Notes: generated by a model from the letters alone, not told the origin. Shown: positions 29,155 through 40,221, numbered from the stretch's first letter. The stretch: DNA of 64,000 bases from Staphylococcus argensis (GCF_002902305.1 NZ_PPPX01000001.1:691655-755654); one strand, 5' to 3'. Made by a program: numbers and translations.

Positions 29155-30858
29155 ATGAAACAGTCAAAGGTCTTTATTCCAACAATGAAAGAGGTACCAG
29201 CAAGTGCTGAAGCTTTGAGCCATCGACTCTTGCTTAAAGCAGGTTTAATCAAACAGAGTACGAGTGGTATTTATAGTTATTTACCTCTTGCAACGAGAGT
29301 ATTAAATAATATAGAAGCGATTATTCGTGAAGAAATGGAACGTGTAGATGCAGTTGAAATTCTTATGCCAGCATTACAACAATCAGAACTCTGGGAAGAA
29401 TCTGGTCGTTGGTCTGCATACGGCCCAGAACTCATGCGCTTGAAAGATCGTAACGGTCGTGAATTCGCGCTTGGTCCGACTCACGAAGAAGTTGTCACTT
29501 CACTCGTTCGTGACGAATTGAAATCATACAAACAACTTCCTTTAACGTTATTCCAAATTCAGTCTAAATTCCGCGATGAAAAGCGCCCACGTTTTGGCTT
29601 GCTCCGCGGTAGAGAATTCATCATGAAAGATGCGTATTCTTTCCATATTGATGAAGCATCTTTAGATGAAACATATCAACAAATGTACGATGCGTATGAT
29701 CGTATCTTCAAACGTGTGGGATTAAATGCGCGTCCTGTACTCGCAGATTCCGGCGCAATCGGTGGTAACCATACACACGAGTTCATGGCATTAAGTGAAA
29801 TCGGTGAAGATACAATTGTTTATAGTAAAGAAAGTGATTATGCAGCGAATATTGAAAAAGCAGAAGTCGTCTATACGCCAAATAAAAAAGATGAAGCACC
29901 ACTAGAATTAGAAAAAGTAGAAACACCAGATGTTCAAACAGCACAAGAGCTTGCAGATTTCCTCAATAAACCATTAGATGAAATCACGAAATCAATGGTC
30001 TTTAATGTTGATGGGGAGTTTATCTTATTATTAGTTCGCGGTCACCACGAAGTGAACGATGTGAAGTTAAAAGCTTATTTCGAAACAGATAATATTGAAC
30101 TCGCTTCACAAGATGATATCTTCAATTTATTAGGTGCACATCCGGGGTCACTAGGACCTATTACAGATAAAGACATCAAAGTTTACGCGGATCAATCTAT
30201 TCAAGACCTTACAAATATCGTAGTAGGTGCTAATGAAGATGGCTATCACTACTTAAATGCGAATATAGATCGTGACTTTAAAGTTGAAGCTTTCGATGAC
30301 TTCCGCTTCATTCTTGAGGGCGAACCACTTGCAGATGGGTCTGGCGAAGCGCATTTTGCAGAAGGAATTGAAGTAGGACAAGTCTTCAAATTAGGACGCA
30401 AATATTCAGAAGCGATGAATGCTACTGTGCTCAACGATCAAGGTAAAGCGCAATCCTTACTCATGGGCTGCTACGGTATCGGTGTATCTCGTACGTTGAG
30501 TGCAATTATTGAACACCACAATGATGAACAAGGTATCATTTGGCCGAAATCTGTTACGCCATATGATTTACACTTAATTGCGATCAACCCTAAGAAAGAA
30601 GATCAACGCGAACTTTCAGAACAACTCTATGAACAACTTCAACAAACATACGATGTATTATATGACGATCGTAAAGAACGTGCTGGCGTTAAATTTAACG
30701 ATGCAGATCTTATTGGTCTTCCAATTCGTATTGTCGTTGGTAAGCGTGCGAGCGAAAGTATCGTCGAAGTGAAACGTCGTGATAATGGCGAAAGCGAAGA
30801 AGTTCATAGTGACGATTTACTACAATACATTAACGACTTATATGAACAATTAAATTAA
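29155..30858 (+). CDS. proS: Prolyl-tRNA synthetase
   Basis: Class II synthetase of the bacterial form with an editing (INS) domain, 567 residues. Motif 1 lies around [20 protein letters not shown]; motif 2 is [31 protein letters not shown] (FRDE, [10 protein letters not shown]). The YbaK-like editing domain spans about 225-380 ([20 protein letters not shown]). Motif 3 is [15 protein letters not shown], followed by the anticodon-binding domain. AGAGGAGGAACTATTG precedes the ATG. Confidence 0.97.
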   Translation: MKQSKVFIPTMKEVPASAEALSHRLLLKAGLIKQSTSGIYSYLPLATRVLNNIEAIIREEMERVDAVEILMPALQQSELWEESGRWSAYGPELMRLKDRNGREFALGPTHEEVVTSLVRDELKSYKQLPLTLFQIQSKFRDEKRPRFGLLRGREFIMKDAYSFHIDEASLDETYQQMYDAYDRIFKRVGLNARPVLADSGAIGGNHTHEFMALSEIGEDTIVYSKESDYAANIEKAEVVYTPNKKDEAPLELEKVETPDVQTAQELADFLNKPLDEITKSMVFNVDGEFILLLVRGHHEVNDVKLKAYFETDNIELASQDDIFNLLGAHPGSLGPITDKDIKVYADQSIQDLTNIVVGANEDGYHYLNANIDRDFKVEAFDDFRFILEGEPLADGSGEAHFAEGIEVGQVFKLGRKYSEAMNATVLNDQGKAQSLLMGCYGIGVSRTLSAIIEHHNDEQGIIWPKSVTPYDLHLIAINPKKEDQRELSEQLYEQLQQTYDVLYDDRKERAGVKFNDADLIGLPIRIVVGKRASESIVEVKRRDNGESEEVHSDDLLQYINDLYEQLN

Positions 30859-30867
30859 TGAGGCATT

Positions 30868-30907
30868 AGAGTGGGTGACGAATAATACAATTGAGTTCAC
30901 TCACTCT
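30868..30907 (+). terminator. Stem after proS (first of two)
   Basis: AGAGTGGGTGA (30868-30878) and TCACTCACTCT (30897-30907), 11 bp with one wobble; no strong T run. Confidence 0.6.
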
Positions 30908-30952
30908 CTTCTATCTCGATAGCGCTTATATTGTGGTAAAAATGTAACCTTG

Positions 30953-30986
30953 AAAAATCTCGGCGGGACCCTCGAGATTTTTTCTT
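30953..30986 (+). terminator. Terminator between proS and polC
   Basis: AAAAATCTCG (30953-30962) and CGAGATTTTT (30973-30982) are perfect 10-bp arms around a GC-rich loop, ending in TTTTTTCTT. Confidence 0.88.
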
Positions 30987-31098
30987 AAAAGGTTTAAAAT
31001 AGGTGGAAGTAACTACTAAGAACGTAATAAGCAAATATCATTTTGCTGCCTCATCCTTAAAGATGGCCCTTTTTATTTTTACAGAAGGTGGTTTTGTC

Positions 31099-34000
31099 AT
31101 GCCTGTGACTAATCAAGAAAAATTTAAAATTTTGGCGGACCAACTTAAAATCGCAAATCAACTTGACCAAGATATTATTGAACAAAGCGAACTCACACGT
31201 GTCGATGTATCAACTAAGGCTCGTACGTGGGAATTCCAAATCGCTTTACCACGTTTCCTCTCCAATGAGGACTATCTCTTATTTACGAATGCTCTGAAAG
31301 AAGAGTTTAAAACAATTGCAGACGTGAATTGGAAATTCACAATCCAAGACACTACAGGGCAGGATGAACATGTATTAAAATACTTCCCAACTTGTATTGA
31401 CGAAACAGGGCTTTCTCCACAAGTAAAACGTCAATTAAAACAGAAAAAACTCATCATGTCCGGAGATACAATCAAAGTCGTTTGTAATAATGATATAGAA
31501 CGAAATCACTTCGATAAATCTTGCAATGGTAGCCTCGTACGCGCATTCCAAAAATGCGGATTTAATATGTCACGTGTTGTCTTTGAAACAGATGAAACAG
31601 ATAATGATAATAATTTAGCGTCGCTCGAAGCTTACATTCAAGAAGAAGACGAAAAAAGTGCTCGTGAAGCTACCGAAAAATTAGAAAAGATGAAAGCTGA
31701 AAAAGCAAAACAACAAGATAACAACGAAAGCACGGTTGAAAAATGTCAAATCGGTAAGCCAATTCCGGTTGAAAGCGTGCGACCAATTGAATCCATCGTG
31801 GAAGAAGAATTCAAAGTCGCAATTGAAGGTGTCATTTTCGACATTAACTTGAAAGAACTGAAGAGTGGACGACACATCGTCGAATTAAAAGTCACTGACT
31901 ACACCGATTCACTCGTCCTTAAAATGTTCACTAGAAAGAACAAAGATGACCTCGCTCATTTTAAAGCGTTGAGCGAAGGAAAATGGGTGCGTGCACAAGG
32001 TCGTATTGAAGAAGATAGTTTCGTTCGCGATCTAGTTATGATGATGAACAATATCGAAGAAATTAAAAAAGCACCGAAACAAGATAAAGCTGAAGAAAAA
32101 CGTGTTGAATTCCATCTTCATAGTTCAATGAGTCAAATGGACGGTATCCCGCATATCGGCGCTTACGTCGAACAGGCGGCGAAATGGGGTCACAAAGCCA
32201 TTGCAGTCACTGATCATAATGTGGTTCAAGCTTTCCCAGATGCGCACAATGCAGCAGAGAAGAATGATATTAAGATGATTTACGGTATGGAAGGCATGCT
32301 TGTTGATGATGGCGTTCCTATCGCCTACAAACCTACAGATCGTGACTTGAAATCAGCAACATATGTGGTATTTGACGTGGAAACGACGGGTCTTTCCAAC
32401 CAATACGACAAGATTATCGAACTTGCTGCGGTGAAGGTTCATGATGGCGAGATTATAGATAAATTCGAACGTTTTAGTAACCCTCATGAGAAACTGTCAG
32501 ATACGATCAAGAATTTAACGCACATCACAGATGATATGCTCGTTGATGCACCAGAAATCGATGATGTCTTAACTGAATTTAAGGAATGGGTAGGCGACGC
32601 GATATTTGTTGCGCATAACGCTTCGTTCGATATGGGCTTCATCGATACAGGTTATGAGCGTGCAGGTTTAGGCGAATCTACAAACGGTGTCATTGATACA
32701 CTCGAGCTTTCACGTACAGTGAATACAGAATATGGTAAGCACGGTTTGAATTTCCTAGCTAAGAAATATGGCGTTGAACTTACACAACACCATAGAGCGA
32801 TTTACGATACCGAAGCTACAGCTTACATTTTTATTAAAATGCTGAAACAGCTCGACGAATTAGATGTTAAGAACCATCAAGACATCAACCAATCACTCTC
32901 TAACGAAGAGGCCTATAAACGTGCGCGTCCGAGTCACGTGACACTCATCGTTCAGAATCAGGAAGGTTTGAAGAACCTGTTTAAGATTGTGAGTCAATCT
33001 TTAGTTAAATATTATTACCGTACACCTCGTATTCCACGTTCTGTTCTCGACGAATATCGTGAAGGTATTCTTGTCGGAAGCGCGTGTGATGAAGGGGAAG
33101 TCTTCACGGCAGTCATGCAGAAAGATCAATCTCAAGTAGAACGCATTGCAAAGTATTATGATTTCGTTGAAGTGCAACCACCTGCGTTGTATCAAGACTT
33201 GATTGATCGTGAACTTGTACGTGATACAGAAACATTACACGAGATTTATGATCGCTTGATTCAAGCAGCGGATGCGAACCAAATTCCAGTGCTTGCTACT
33301 GGTAACGCACACTATTTATTTGAACACGATGCAGTTGCGCGTAAAATACTGATCGCATCACAACCTGGTAATCCTTTAAACCGTACTACATTACCAGAAG
33401 CACACTTTAGAACCACAGACGAAATGCTCGATGAGTTCCACTTCTTAGGTGAAGAGAAAGCCCACGAGATTGTCGTAACGAACACAAATGCGTTGGCTGA
33501 TCGTATTGAACGTGTCGTACCTATTAAAGATAAGCTCTATACACCGAATATGGATGGCGCTAACGAAGAAATTCGAGAATTGAGCTATTCCAACGCGCGT
33601 AAATTATATGGTAAAGATTTACCACAAATCGTAATAGATCGTTTAGAGAAAGAACTTGAAAGTATCATCGGTAACGGTTTCTCCGTTATTTATCTCATTT
33701 CTCAACGTCTCGTGAAGAAATCGTTAGACGACGGTTATCTCGTAGGTTCTCGTGGTTCCGTAGGTTCAAGTTTCGTGGCGACGATGACCGAAATCACTGA
33801 GGTCAATCCTTTACCGCCACACTATATTTGTCCAGAATGCCGTGAAAGTGAATTCTTTAATGACGGTTCTGTCGGTTCCGGTTTCGATTTACCAGATAAA
33901 AAATGTGATAAATGCGGTTGCGAGCTCATTAAAGAAGGCCAAGATATTCCTTTCGAAACATTCTTAGGTTTCAAAGGGGACAAAGTTCCCGATATCGACT

Positions 34001-35415
34001 TGAACTTTAGTGGGGAATATCAACCAGAAGCGCACAATTATACCAAAGTCTTATTCGGTGAAGATAAAGTCTTCCGTGCGGGTACAATTGGTACCGTGGC
34101 TGAGAAGACAGCATTCGGTTTCGTTAAAGGTTATTTAAATGACCAAGGTATTCATAAACGTGGCGCTGAAATCGATCGACTCGTGAAAGGTTGTACAGGC
34201 GTTAAGAGAACGACAGGTCAACACCCTGGTGGTATTATCGTTGTTCCTGACGATATGGACATTTATGATTTTACACCGGTTCAGTTCCCTGCAGATGATC
34301 AAAGTGCTGCTTGGATGACGACGCACTTTGACTTCCACTCTATACACGATAACGTCTTGAAACTCGATATCTTAGGACACGATGATCCTACGATGATTCG
34401 TATGCTTCAAGACTTGTCCGGTATTGATCCGAAGAAAGTGCCAGTCGATGACAAAGAGACGATGGGTATCTTCAGTTCGCCAGAGCCTCTTGGCGTGACA
34501 GAAGAAGATATTCTCTGTAAGACAGGAACCTTTGGTGTGCCTGAATTCGGTACAGGTTTCGTTCGTCAAATGTTAGAGGATACGAATCCAGACTCATTCT
34601 CAGAGCTAGTACGTATTTCAGGTCTTTCCCACGGTACCGATGTGTGGCTAGGTAACGCGCAAGATTTAATCCGTTCAGGTACATGTGATTTATCTAGCGT
34701 TATTTGTTGTCGTGACGATATCATGGTTTACCTGATGTATAACGGTATGGAACCACCACTCGCCTTTAAGACGATGGAGTTCGTTCGTAAAGGTCGAGGT
34801 TTAACAGACGATATGGTAGACGCCATGGTTGAGAACGATATCCCAGATTGGTACATGGACTCTTGTCGTAAGATTAAATACATGTTCCCTAAAGCCCATG
34901 CAGCAGCGTACGTTCTGATGGCTGTGCGTATCGCTTATTTTAAAGTTCATTATCCTTTATACTATTACGCGAGCTATTTCACTGTACGTGCCTCAGACTT
35001 TGATCTCTTCACGATGGTTAAAGACAAAGATGGTATTCGTACAACAGTGAAAGATATGTATTCTCGTTATATGGATTTAGGTAAAAAGGAAAAAGATACG
35101 CTAACCGTTCTTGAACTCGTCAATGAAATGGCGCAACGTGGTTATCGCATTCAACCGATTAGTTTAGAGAAGAGCCAAGCTTTCGAATTTATCATTGAAG
35201 GTGATACACTTATTCCGCCATTTATCTCTGTGCCGGGCTTAGGTGAGAACGTTGCGCGTCGTATCGTTGAAGCACGTGACGAAGGACCATTTTTATCGAA
35301 AGAAGAGTTGAATAAAAAAGCCGGTGTTTCACAAAAAGTGATCGATTACTTAGATGAACTCGGTTCTTTATCTGGACTTCCAGACAAAGCGCAACTTTCT
35401 ATTTTCGATATGTAA
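31099..35415 (+). CDS. polC: DNA polymerase III alpha subunit, PolC type
   Basis: Main replicative polymerase of low-GC Gram-positives with built-in 3'-5' proofreading. The start at 31099 follows GAAGGTGGTTTTGTC and gives 1438 residues, the S. aureus length; the in-frame upstream codons are unsupported. Domain order: N-terminal and OB-fold region (IEGVIFDINLKELKSGRHIV), PHP start (VEFHLHSSMSQMDGI), inserted epsilon-type exonuclease (YVVFDVETTGLSNQYDKIIE; HNASFDMGF), PHP continuation, zinc finger (CPECRESEF..CDKCGCEL), palm with PDIDLNFSGEYQ, then fingers and C-terminal HhH (ISVPGLGENVARRI). It ends QLSIFDM, a probable beta-clamp-binding motif. Confidence 0.97.
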   Translation: MPVTNQEKFKILADQLKIANQLDQDIIEQSELTRVDVSTKARTWEFQIALPRFLSNEDYLLFTNALKEEFKTIADVNWKFTIQDTTGQDEHVLKYFPTCIDETGLSPQVKRQLKQKKLIMSGDTIKVVCNNDIERNHFDKSCNGSLVRAFQKCGFNMSRVVFETDETDNDNNLASLEAYIQEEDEKSAREATEKLEKMKAEKAKQQDNNESTVEKCQIGKPIPVESVRPIESIVEEEFKVAIEGVIFDINLKELKSGRHIVELKVTDYTDSLVLKMFTRKNKDDLAHFKALSEGKWVRAQGRIEEDSFVRDLVMMMNNIEEIKKAPKQDKAEEKRVEFHLHSSMSQMDGIPHIGAYVEQAAKWGHKAIAVTDHNVVQAFPDAHNAAEKNDIKMIYGMEGMLVDDGVPIAYKPTDRDLKSATYVVFDVETTGLSNQYDKIIELAAVKVHDGEIIDKFERFSNPHEKLSDTIKNLTHITDDMLVDAPEIDDVLTEFKEWVGDAIFVAHNASFDMGFIDTGYERAGLGESTNGVIDTLELSRTVNTEYGKHGLNFLAKKYGVELTQHHRAIYDTEATAYIFIKMLKQLDELDVKNHQDINQSLSNEEAYKRARPSHVTLIVQNQEGLKNLFKIVSQSLVKYYYRTPRIPRSVLDEYREGILVGSACDEGEVFTAVMQKDQSQVERIAKYYDFVEVQPPALYQDLIDRELVRDTETLHEIYDRLIQAADANQIPVLATGNAHYLFEHDAVARKILIASQPGNPLNRTTLPEAHFRTTDEMLDEFHFLGEEKAHEIVVTNTNALADRIERVVPIKDKLYTPNMDGANEEIRELSYSNARKLYGKDLPQIVIDRLEKELESIIGNGFSVIYLISQRLVKKSLDDGYLVGSRGSVGSSFVATMTEITEVNPLPPHYICPECRESEFFNDGSVGSGFDLPDKKCDKCGCELIKEGQDIPFETFLGFKGDKVPDIDLNFSGEYQPEAHNYTKVLFGEDKVFRAGTIGTVAEKTAFGFVKGYLNDQGIHKRGAEIDRLVKGCTGVKRTTGQHPGGIIVVPDDMDIYDFTPVQFPADDQSAAWMTTHFDFHSIHDNVLKLDILGHDDPTMIRMLQDLSGIDPKKVPVDDKETMGIFSSPEPLGVTEEDILCKTGTFGVPEFGTGFVRQMLEDTNPDSFSELVRISGLSHGTDVWLGNAQDLIRSGTCDLSSVICCRDDIMVYLMYNGMEPPLAFKTMEFVRKGRGLTDDMVDAMVENDIPDWYMDSCRKIKYMFPKAHAAAYVLMAVRIAYFKVHYPLYYYASYFTVRASDFDLFTMVKDKDGIRTTVKDMYSRYMDLGKKEKDTLTVLELVNEMAQRGYRIQPISLEKSQAFEFIIEGDTLIPPFISVPGLGENVARRIVEARDEGPFLSKEELNKKAGVSQKVIDYLDELGSLSGLPDKAQLSIFDM

Positions 35416-35428
35416 AAGTTTCAGTCAG

Positions 35429-35469
35429 AACCCTATGAATACTTCTAAATTTGTAAGGCTCATAGGGTT
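35429..35469 (+). terminator. Stem after polC
   Basis: AACCCTATGA (35429-35438) and TCATAGGGTT (35460-35469) are perfect 10-bp arms without a T run. The right arm lies inside the spacer of the rimP promoter, so the stem and the promoter overlap. Confidence 0.6.
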
Positions 35470-35479
35470 GTGATATAAT
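35451..35479 (+). promoter_or_regulatory. Promoter of the rimP-nusA-infB operon
   Basis: TTGTAA (35451-35456), a 17-bp spacer and TATAAT (35474-35479), with TGA directly upstream making an extended -10. Confidence 0.75.
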
Positions 35480-35509
35480 AAAGATGCTTAAAAGATTAGA
35501 CTCAGGAAC

Positions 35510-35537
35510 AAAGAGTGGGCACTCCCCGCTCTTTTCT
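35510..35537 (+). terminator. Attenuator-like hairpin in the rimP-nusA leader
   Basis: AAAGAGTGGG (35510-35519) and CCCGCTCTTT (35525-35534) pair with one wobble around a 5-nt loop and run into TTTTC. It lies between promoter and first gene, 25 bp before the rimP start, so it would act as a leader terminator controlling the whole operon. Confidence 0.6.
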
Positions 35538-35559
35538 ATTTGTCAAAAAGGAGGCTCGC

Positions 35560-36027
35560 ATGAGTAAGATAGCAGAGAAAGTAGAACCGCTAATTCAGCC
35601 AGTCCTTGAAGAACTCAATTTCGAATTAGTAGATATTGAATTTACTAAAGAAGGAAAGGATCATTTCCTAAGAGTATCTATTGATAAACCAGGTGGCGTC
35701 GACTTAAATGACTGTACTGTAGCATCTGAGAAGATCAGTGAAGTGATGGACGAAGAAGATCCTATCGCACAAGCATATTATCTAGATGTTTCTTCACCTG
35801 GTGCAGAAAGACCGATTAAGAAAGAACAAGATTTCCAGAATGCTGTAAATCAACCAATTTATGTATCACTCTACGCTCCAATTGAAGGAGAGAAAGAATG
35901 GTTGGGCATTCTAGAAACAGTGGAAACAGATACAATTACGATGCAAGTGAAGGAAAAATCTAAGAAGAGATCTATTGAAATTCCAAGAGATAAGATCGCT
36001 AAAGCACGTCATGCAGTAATGCTATAA
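35560..36027 (+). CDS. rimP: Ribosome maturation factor RimP
   Basis: Early 30S assembly factor. The start at 35560 is set by AAGGAGGCTCGC. The 155-residue product starts MSKIAEKVEPLIQPVLEEL and shows the family motifs ELVDIEFTKEGKDHFLRVSI, DKPGGVDLNDC and YYLDVSSPGAERPIK. The C-terminal SH3-like domain follows. First gene of the nusA-infB operon. Confidence 0.96.
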   Translation: MSKIAEKVEPLIQPVLEELNFELVDIEFTKEGKDHFLRVSIDKPGGVDLNDCTVASEKISEVMDEEDPIAQAYYLDVSSPGAERPIKKEQDFQNAVNQPIYVSLYAPIEGEKEWLGILETVETDTITMQVKEKSKKRSIEIPRDKIAKARHAVML

Positions 36028-36047
36028 CGAGAACAGGAGGGACAGTC

Positions 36048-37328
36048 GTGTCAAGTAACGAATTACTATTAGCAACAGAATATTTAGAGAAGGAAAAGAA
36101 GATTCCTAGAGAAGTCTTAATCGATGCGATTGAAGCCGCATTAATTACGGCTTACAAGAAAAATTACGATAGTGCGCGTAACGTACGCGTTGAATTAAAT
36201 ATGGACGAAGGGACTTTTAAAGTCATCGCACGTAAAAACGTCGTAGAAGAAGTTAACGATCATCGTGACGAAGTAGAATTAAGCACAGCACTTGTGAAGA
36301 ACCCTGCGTACGAAGTTGGAGATGTGTACGAAGAAGATGTTACACCGCAAGACTTCGGTCGTGTTGGGGCACAAGCAGCGAAACAAGCTGTCATGCAACG
36401 TTTACGCGATGCAGAAAGAGAAATTCTTTACGATGAATTTATCGACAAAGAAGACGACATCATGACAGGTTTAATCGACCGTGTCGACCACCGTTATGTT
36501 TACGTTAACCTTGGGCGCACTGAAGCAGTATTATCTGAAGCAGAACGCAGTCCAAATGAGAAATATATTCCTAACGAACGCATTAAAGTTTATGTCAATA
36601 AAGTTGAACAAACGACGAAAGGACCACAAATCTACGTATCTCGTAGTCATCCTGGTCTACTTAAACGCTTGTTTGAACAAGAAGTGCCAGAAATCTTTGA
36701 TGGGACAGTTATCGTAAAATCAGTCGCGCGTGAAGCAGGTGACCGTTCTAAGATCAGCGTTTATTCAGACAATCCAGATATCGATGCAGTTGGTTCTTGC
36801 GTAGGTTCTAAAGGCTCTCGTGTAGAAGCGGTCGTTGATGAACTTGGTGGCGAGAAGATTGATATCGTTCAATGGGACGAAGATCCTAAAGTATTTGTGA
36901 AGAACGCTTTGAGTCCGTCTCAAGTGCTTGAAGTCATCGTTGACGAAGAAGAACAAGCAACGATTGTTGTAGTACCAGATTATCAATTGTCATTAGCGAT
37001 TGGGAAACGAGGTCAGAACGCACGTTTAGCAGCTAAATTGACAGGTTGGAAGATCGATATCAAATCTGAATCTGATGCACGTGAAGAAGGCATTTATCCT
37101 GTACCAGAAGAGGAAGTAGAAGCGTCAGATGATGTCTTAATTGAAGACCCTGAACCGTTAACTGAAGAAGATGCACCTATTGAAGAGGTGATTGAAGAAG
37201 GTCCGGTTGAAGAAGACGAAGTTCTAGACGAAGATTCAACTGGTGAAGCGTTAATGGCTGAGGAAGATGAAGTAGAAACTGACTCAACTCAATCAGATGA
37301 CGAAGAATCATCAAGCACAGAACAATAA
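36048..37328 (+). CDS. nusA: Transcription elongation/termination factor NusA
   Basis: Binds RNA polymerase and modulates pausing and termination. GTG start at 36048 after CAGGAGGGACA. The N-terminal polymerase-binding domain (about 1-125) is followed by the S1 domain (GLIDRVDHRYVYVNLGRTEA), KH1 (VGSCVGSKGSRVEAVVDELG), and KH2 (LAIGKRGQNARLAAKLTGWK). A strongly acidic tail of about 75 residues makes the protein (426 residues) longer than B. subtilis NusA. A leader hairpin upstream of rimP could be its own regulatory target. Confidence 0.97.
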   Translation: MSSNELLLATEYLEKEKKIPREVLIDAIEAALITAYKKNYDSARNVRVELNMDEGTFKVIARKNVVEEVNDHRDEVELSTALVKNPAYEVGDVYEEDVTPQDFGRVGAQAAKQAVMQRLRDAEREILYDEFIDKEDDIMTGLIDRVDHRYVYVNLGRTEAVLSEAERSPNEKYIPNERIKVYVNKVEQTTKGPQIYVSRSHPGLLKRLFEQEVPEIFDGTVIVKSVAREAGDRSKISVYSDNPDIDAVGSCVGSKGSRVEAVVDELGGEKIDIVQWDEDPKVFVKNALSPSQVLEVIVDEEEQATIVVVPDYQLSLAIGKRGQNARLAAKLTGWKIDIKSESDAREEGIYPVPEEEVEASDDVLIEDPEPLTEEDAPIEEVIEEGPVEEDEVLDEDSTGEALMAEEDEVETDSTQSDDEESSSTEQ

Positions 37329-37344
37329 ATTGGAGTGAGCGTGA

Positions 37345-37632
37345 ATGACGAAGAAGAAAAAGATTCCAATGCGTAAATGTGTGATAACTAACGAAATGAA
37401 ACCTAAGAAAGACATGATTCGCGTAGTCAGAAATAAAGAAGGAGAAATCTTCGCGGATGCGACAGGTAAGAAGCAAGGGCGTGGCGCTTATGTTTCGAAA
37501 GATGTGCAATTAGTAGAGAAAGCGCAGAAGCAAGGTGTACTTGAAGGCTTTTTCAAGACAGATAGTAAAACACTCGACCCTGTCTATAAAGAAATCATCC
37601 GTCTCATTTACCGTGAAGATATACCAACATGA
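37345..37632 (+). CDS. ylxR: YlxR-family RNA-binding protein (RnpM)
   Basis: Small basic protein (95 residues) of the YlxR/DUF448 family. A B. subtilis homologue binds RNase P RNA and modulates its activity, hence the name RnpM. Motifs: MRKCVITNEMKPKKDMIRVV with the conserved RKC, and GKKQGRGAYVSKD. It sits in the canonical nusA-ylxR-ylxQ-infB order and overlaps ylxQ by 4 bases. Confidence 0.92.
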   Translation: MTKKKKIPMRKCVITNEMKPKKDMIRVVRNKEGEIFADATGKKQGRGAYVSKDVQLVEKAQKQGVLEGFFKTDSKTLDPVYKEIIRLIYREDIPT

Positions 37633-37934
37633 TGAATGAACCTATACAACAGTTTCTCGGTTTAGCTATGCGAGCAGGACAAGTCAAGACTGGAGAGTCT
37701 GTCATATTAAACGATTTAAAGAAGAACAAGATCAAGCTCGTCATCGTCGCAACAGATGCTTCAAAGAACACAACGAAGCTTATGCGTAATAAATGCGACA
37801 GTTACCATATACCATTACGTATATTTGGAACTAGAGCTGAACTAGGTCAAGCTTTAGGAAAAGCAGAAAGAGTTAATGTGGGAATAACTGATAAAGGCTT
37901 TGCGTCAAAGTTATTGTCAATGATCGATGAATAA
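37629..37934 (+). CDS. ylxQ: YlxQ-family L7Ae-like RNA-binding protein
   Basis: 101-residue protein of the L7Ae/L30e/S12e fold, related to proteins that recognise kink-turn RNA. Motifs: [38 protein letters not shown], and [13 protein letters not shown]. Starts at the first of two ATGs overlapping the ylxR stop. Its exact RNA target is unknown. Confidence 0.92.
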   Translation: MMNEPIQQFLGLAMRAGQVKTGESVILNDLKKNKIKLVIVATDASKNTTKLMRNKCDSYHIPLRIFGTRAELGQALGKAERVNVGITDKGFASKLLSMIDE

Positions 37935-37950
37935 CGTAAGGAGTGATTAT

Positions 37951-40221
37951 ATGAGTAAAAAAAGAATTTACGAGTATGCGAAAGAACAAAATATCAAAAG
38001 TAAAGACGTGATCGACGAATTAAAGAAAATGAATGTAGAGGTTTCTAACCACATGCAAGCGCTTGAAGATGATCAAATCCAAGCGTTGAACAAGGTGTAT
38101 AATCAACCATTCGGTAATAAACAATCTGCTCACAATAATCACGCCCAAAAGAATAATCAAGGCAACAAACAATCAAAAAATCAAAATAATAAAGGTCAAC
38201 AACGCCAAAATAAACAGTCTAATCAAGATAAATCTAAAAACAATAACGGCCAGCAACGTCGTAACAATAATAAAGGCAAGCAAGATCAACAACAGGGTAA
38301 ACAAAACAATAACAAAGGCAAACAACAAGACCGCAATAACAAAAACAATAAAAACAACAATAAGAACTTCAAAAATAATAAAAACAACAAGAACCAAAAG
38401 ACCAACAAAAACAATAAAAACAAACAACAGAAATCACAAAAGCAATCAGAACAACCGAAGAAAGAAAAACCTTCACATATCACATACGAAGAAGGCATTA
38501 CAGTTGGCGAATTAGCGTCTAAACTCAATGTGGAATCATCAGAAATCGTTAAAAAATTATTCTTACTTGGTATCATGGCGAACATCAACCAAGCGCTAGA
38601 TGATGAAACGGTTGAGTTAATTGCGGAAGATTACGAAGTTGAAGTAGAAAAAGAAGAAGTGATCGATGAACAAGATTTATCTATCTACTTCGATGATGAA
38701 TCAGAAGATCCAGATGCTTCAGAACGTCCAGCAGTTGTAACAATCATGGGTCACGTAGACCATGGTAAGACGACATTACTTGATTCAATACGTCATACGA
38801 AAGTGACTGCTGGTGAAGCAGGCGGTATCACGCAACATATCGGTGCATATCAAATTCAAAATAACGGTAAAGATATCACTTTCCTAGATACTCCTGGACA
38901 CGCAGCATTTACAACAATGCGTGCACGTGGTGCGCAAGTTACTGATATTACAATTCTCGTCGTAGCAGCAGACGACGGTGTGATGCCACAAACGATCGAA
39001 GCGATTAACCATGCGAAAGAAGCCGATGTTCCGACTATCGTTGCAGTGAACAAGATTGATAAACCAACAGCTAACCCTGATCGTGTTATGCAAGAGTTAA
39101 CTGAGTATGGTCTAATCCCAGAGGACTGGGGCGGGGATACAATCTTCGTACCACTTTCAGCTTTAAGTGGTGACGGTATCGAAGACTTGCTTGAAATGAT
39201 TGGCCTTGTCGCAGAAGTTTCTGAGTTGAAAGCGAATGCTGATAAACAAGCTGTAGGTACAGTAATTGAAGCTGAGCTAGATAAATCTCGTGGTCCTTCT
39301 GCTTCACTTTTAGTACAAAATGGTACACTCCATGTCGGAGATTCACTCGTAGTCGGTAATACGTACGGTCGTATTCGTGCGATGGTCAACGATTTAGGTC
39401 AACGCATTAAAGAAGCGGGTCCTTCAACACCAGTTGAAATCACAGGTATTAACGATGTACCTCAAGCCGGCGACCGTTTCGTTGTCTTTAAAGATGAGAA
39501 ACAAGCACGTCGTATCGGTGAAGCACGCCGCGAAGAAAGTGTTATCCAACATCGTCAAGAAAGTAAGAATGTTTCATTAGATAACTTATTTGAACAAATG
39601 AAACAAGGTGAAATGAAAGATCTTAACGTGATTATCAAAGGTGACGTTCAAGGTTCAGTTGAAGCCCTTGCTGCTTCACTTATGAAGATTGACGTTGAAG
39701 GTGTTAACGTCCGCATTATCCACACAGCTGTTGGTGCGATCAACGAATCCGACGTGACACTCGCTAACGCTTCAAATGGTATCATTATCGGCTTTAACGT
39801 GCGTCCAGATGCTGGTGCGAAACGTGCTGCTGAAGCTGAGAATGTAGATATGCGTTTACACCGTGTCATTTATAACGTTATTGAAGAAATTGAATCAGCG
39901 ATGAAAGGTCTACTTGATCCTGAATATGAAGAAAAAGTTATCGGTCAAGCTGAAGTACGTCAAACATTCAAAGTTTCTAAAGTAGGAACGATCGCAGGTA
40001 GTTATGTGACTGACGGCGTGATTAAACGTCATGCAGGCGTACGTGTAATTCGCGACAATGTGGTTCAATTCGAAGGCGAATTAGATACATTGAAACGTTA
40101 TAAAGACGATGCTAAAGAAGTCGCTCAAGGTTACGAATGTGGTATCACAATTAAAAACTATAATGATATTAAAGAAGGCGACATTATCGAAGCATACGAA
40201 ATGGTAGAAGTTGAACGTTAA
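37951..40221 (+). CDS. infB: Translation initiation factor IF-2
   Basis: GTPase that places initiator fMet-tRNA on the 30S subunit and promotes subunit joining. The start at 37951 follows TAAGGAGTGATT; 756 residues. A small N-terminal IF2N domain (about 1-50) is followed by an extreme Asn/Lys/Gln-rich low-complexity linker (about 56-172), then a second IF2N domain ([20 protein letters not shown]). The GTPase domain has [12 protein letters not shown] (about 267), [15 protein letters not shown] and NKIDKP. Domains II, III and IV follow. The linker is hydrophilic and presumably disordered. Confidence 0.97.
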   Translation: MSKKRIYEYAKEQNIKSKDVIDELKKMNVEVSNHMQALEDDQIQALNKVYNQPFGNKQSAHNNHAQKNNQGNKQSKNQNNKGQQRQNKQSNQDKSKNNNGQQRRNNNKGKQDQQQGKQNNNKGKQQDRNNKNNKNNNKNFKNNKNNKNQKTNKNNKNKQQKSQKQSEQPKKEKPSHITYEEGITVGELASKLNVESSEIVKKLFLLGIMANINQALDDETVELIAEDYEVEVEKEEVIDEQDLSIYFDDESEDPDASERPAVVTIMGHVDHGKTTLLDSIRHTKVTAGEAGGITQHIGAYQIQNNGKDITFLDTPGHAAFTTMRARGAQVTDITILVVAADDGVMPQTIEAINHAKEADVPTIVAVNKIDKPTANPDRVMQELTEYGLIPEDWGGDTIFVPLSALSGDGIEDLLEMIGLVAEVSELKANADKQAVGTVIEAELDKSRGPSASLLVQNGTLHVGDSLVVGNTYGRIRAMVNDLGQRIKEAGPSTPVEITGINDVPQAGDRFVVFKDEKQARRIGEARREESVIQHRQESKNVSLDNLFEQMKQGEMKDLNVIIKGDVQGSVEALAASLMKIDVEGVNVRIIHTAVGAINESDVTLANASNGIIIGFNVRPDAGAKRAAEAENVDMRLHRVIYNVIEEIESAMKGLLDPEYEEKVIGQAEVRQTFKVSKVGTIAGSYVTDGVIKRHAGVRVIRDNVVQFEGELDTLKRYKDDAKEVAQGYECGITIKNYNDIKEGDIIEAYEMVEVER

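Noticed and set aside
30918..30932. Second cre-like sequence (reverse strand TATAAGCGCTATC) between proS and polC
   Set aside because: The conserved G at position 2 is missing and it lies between two terminator stems, not in a promoter.
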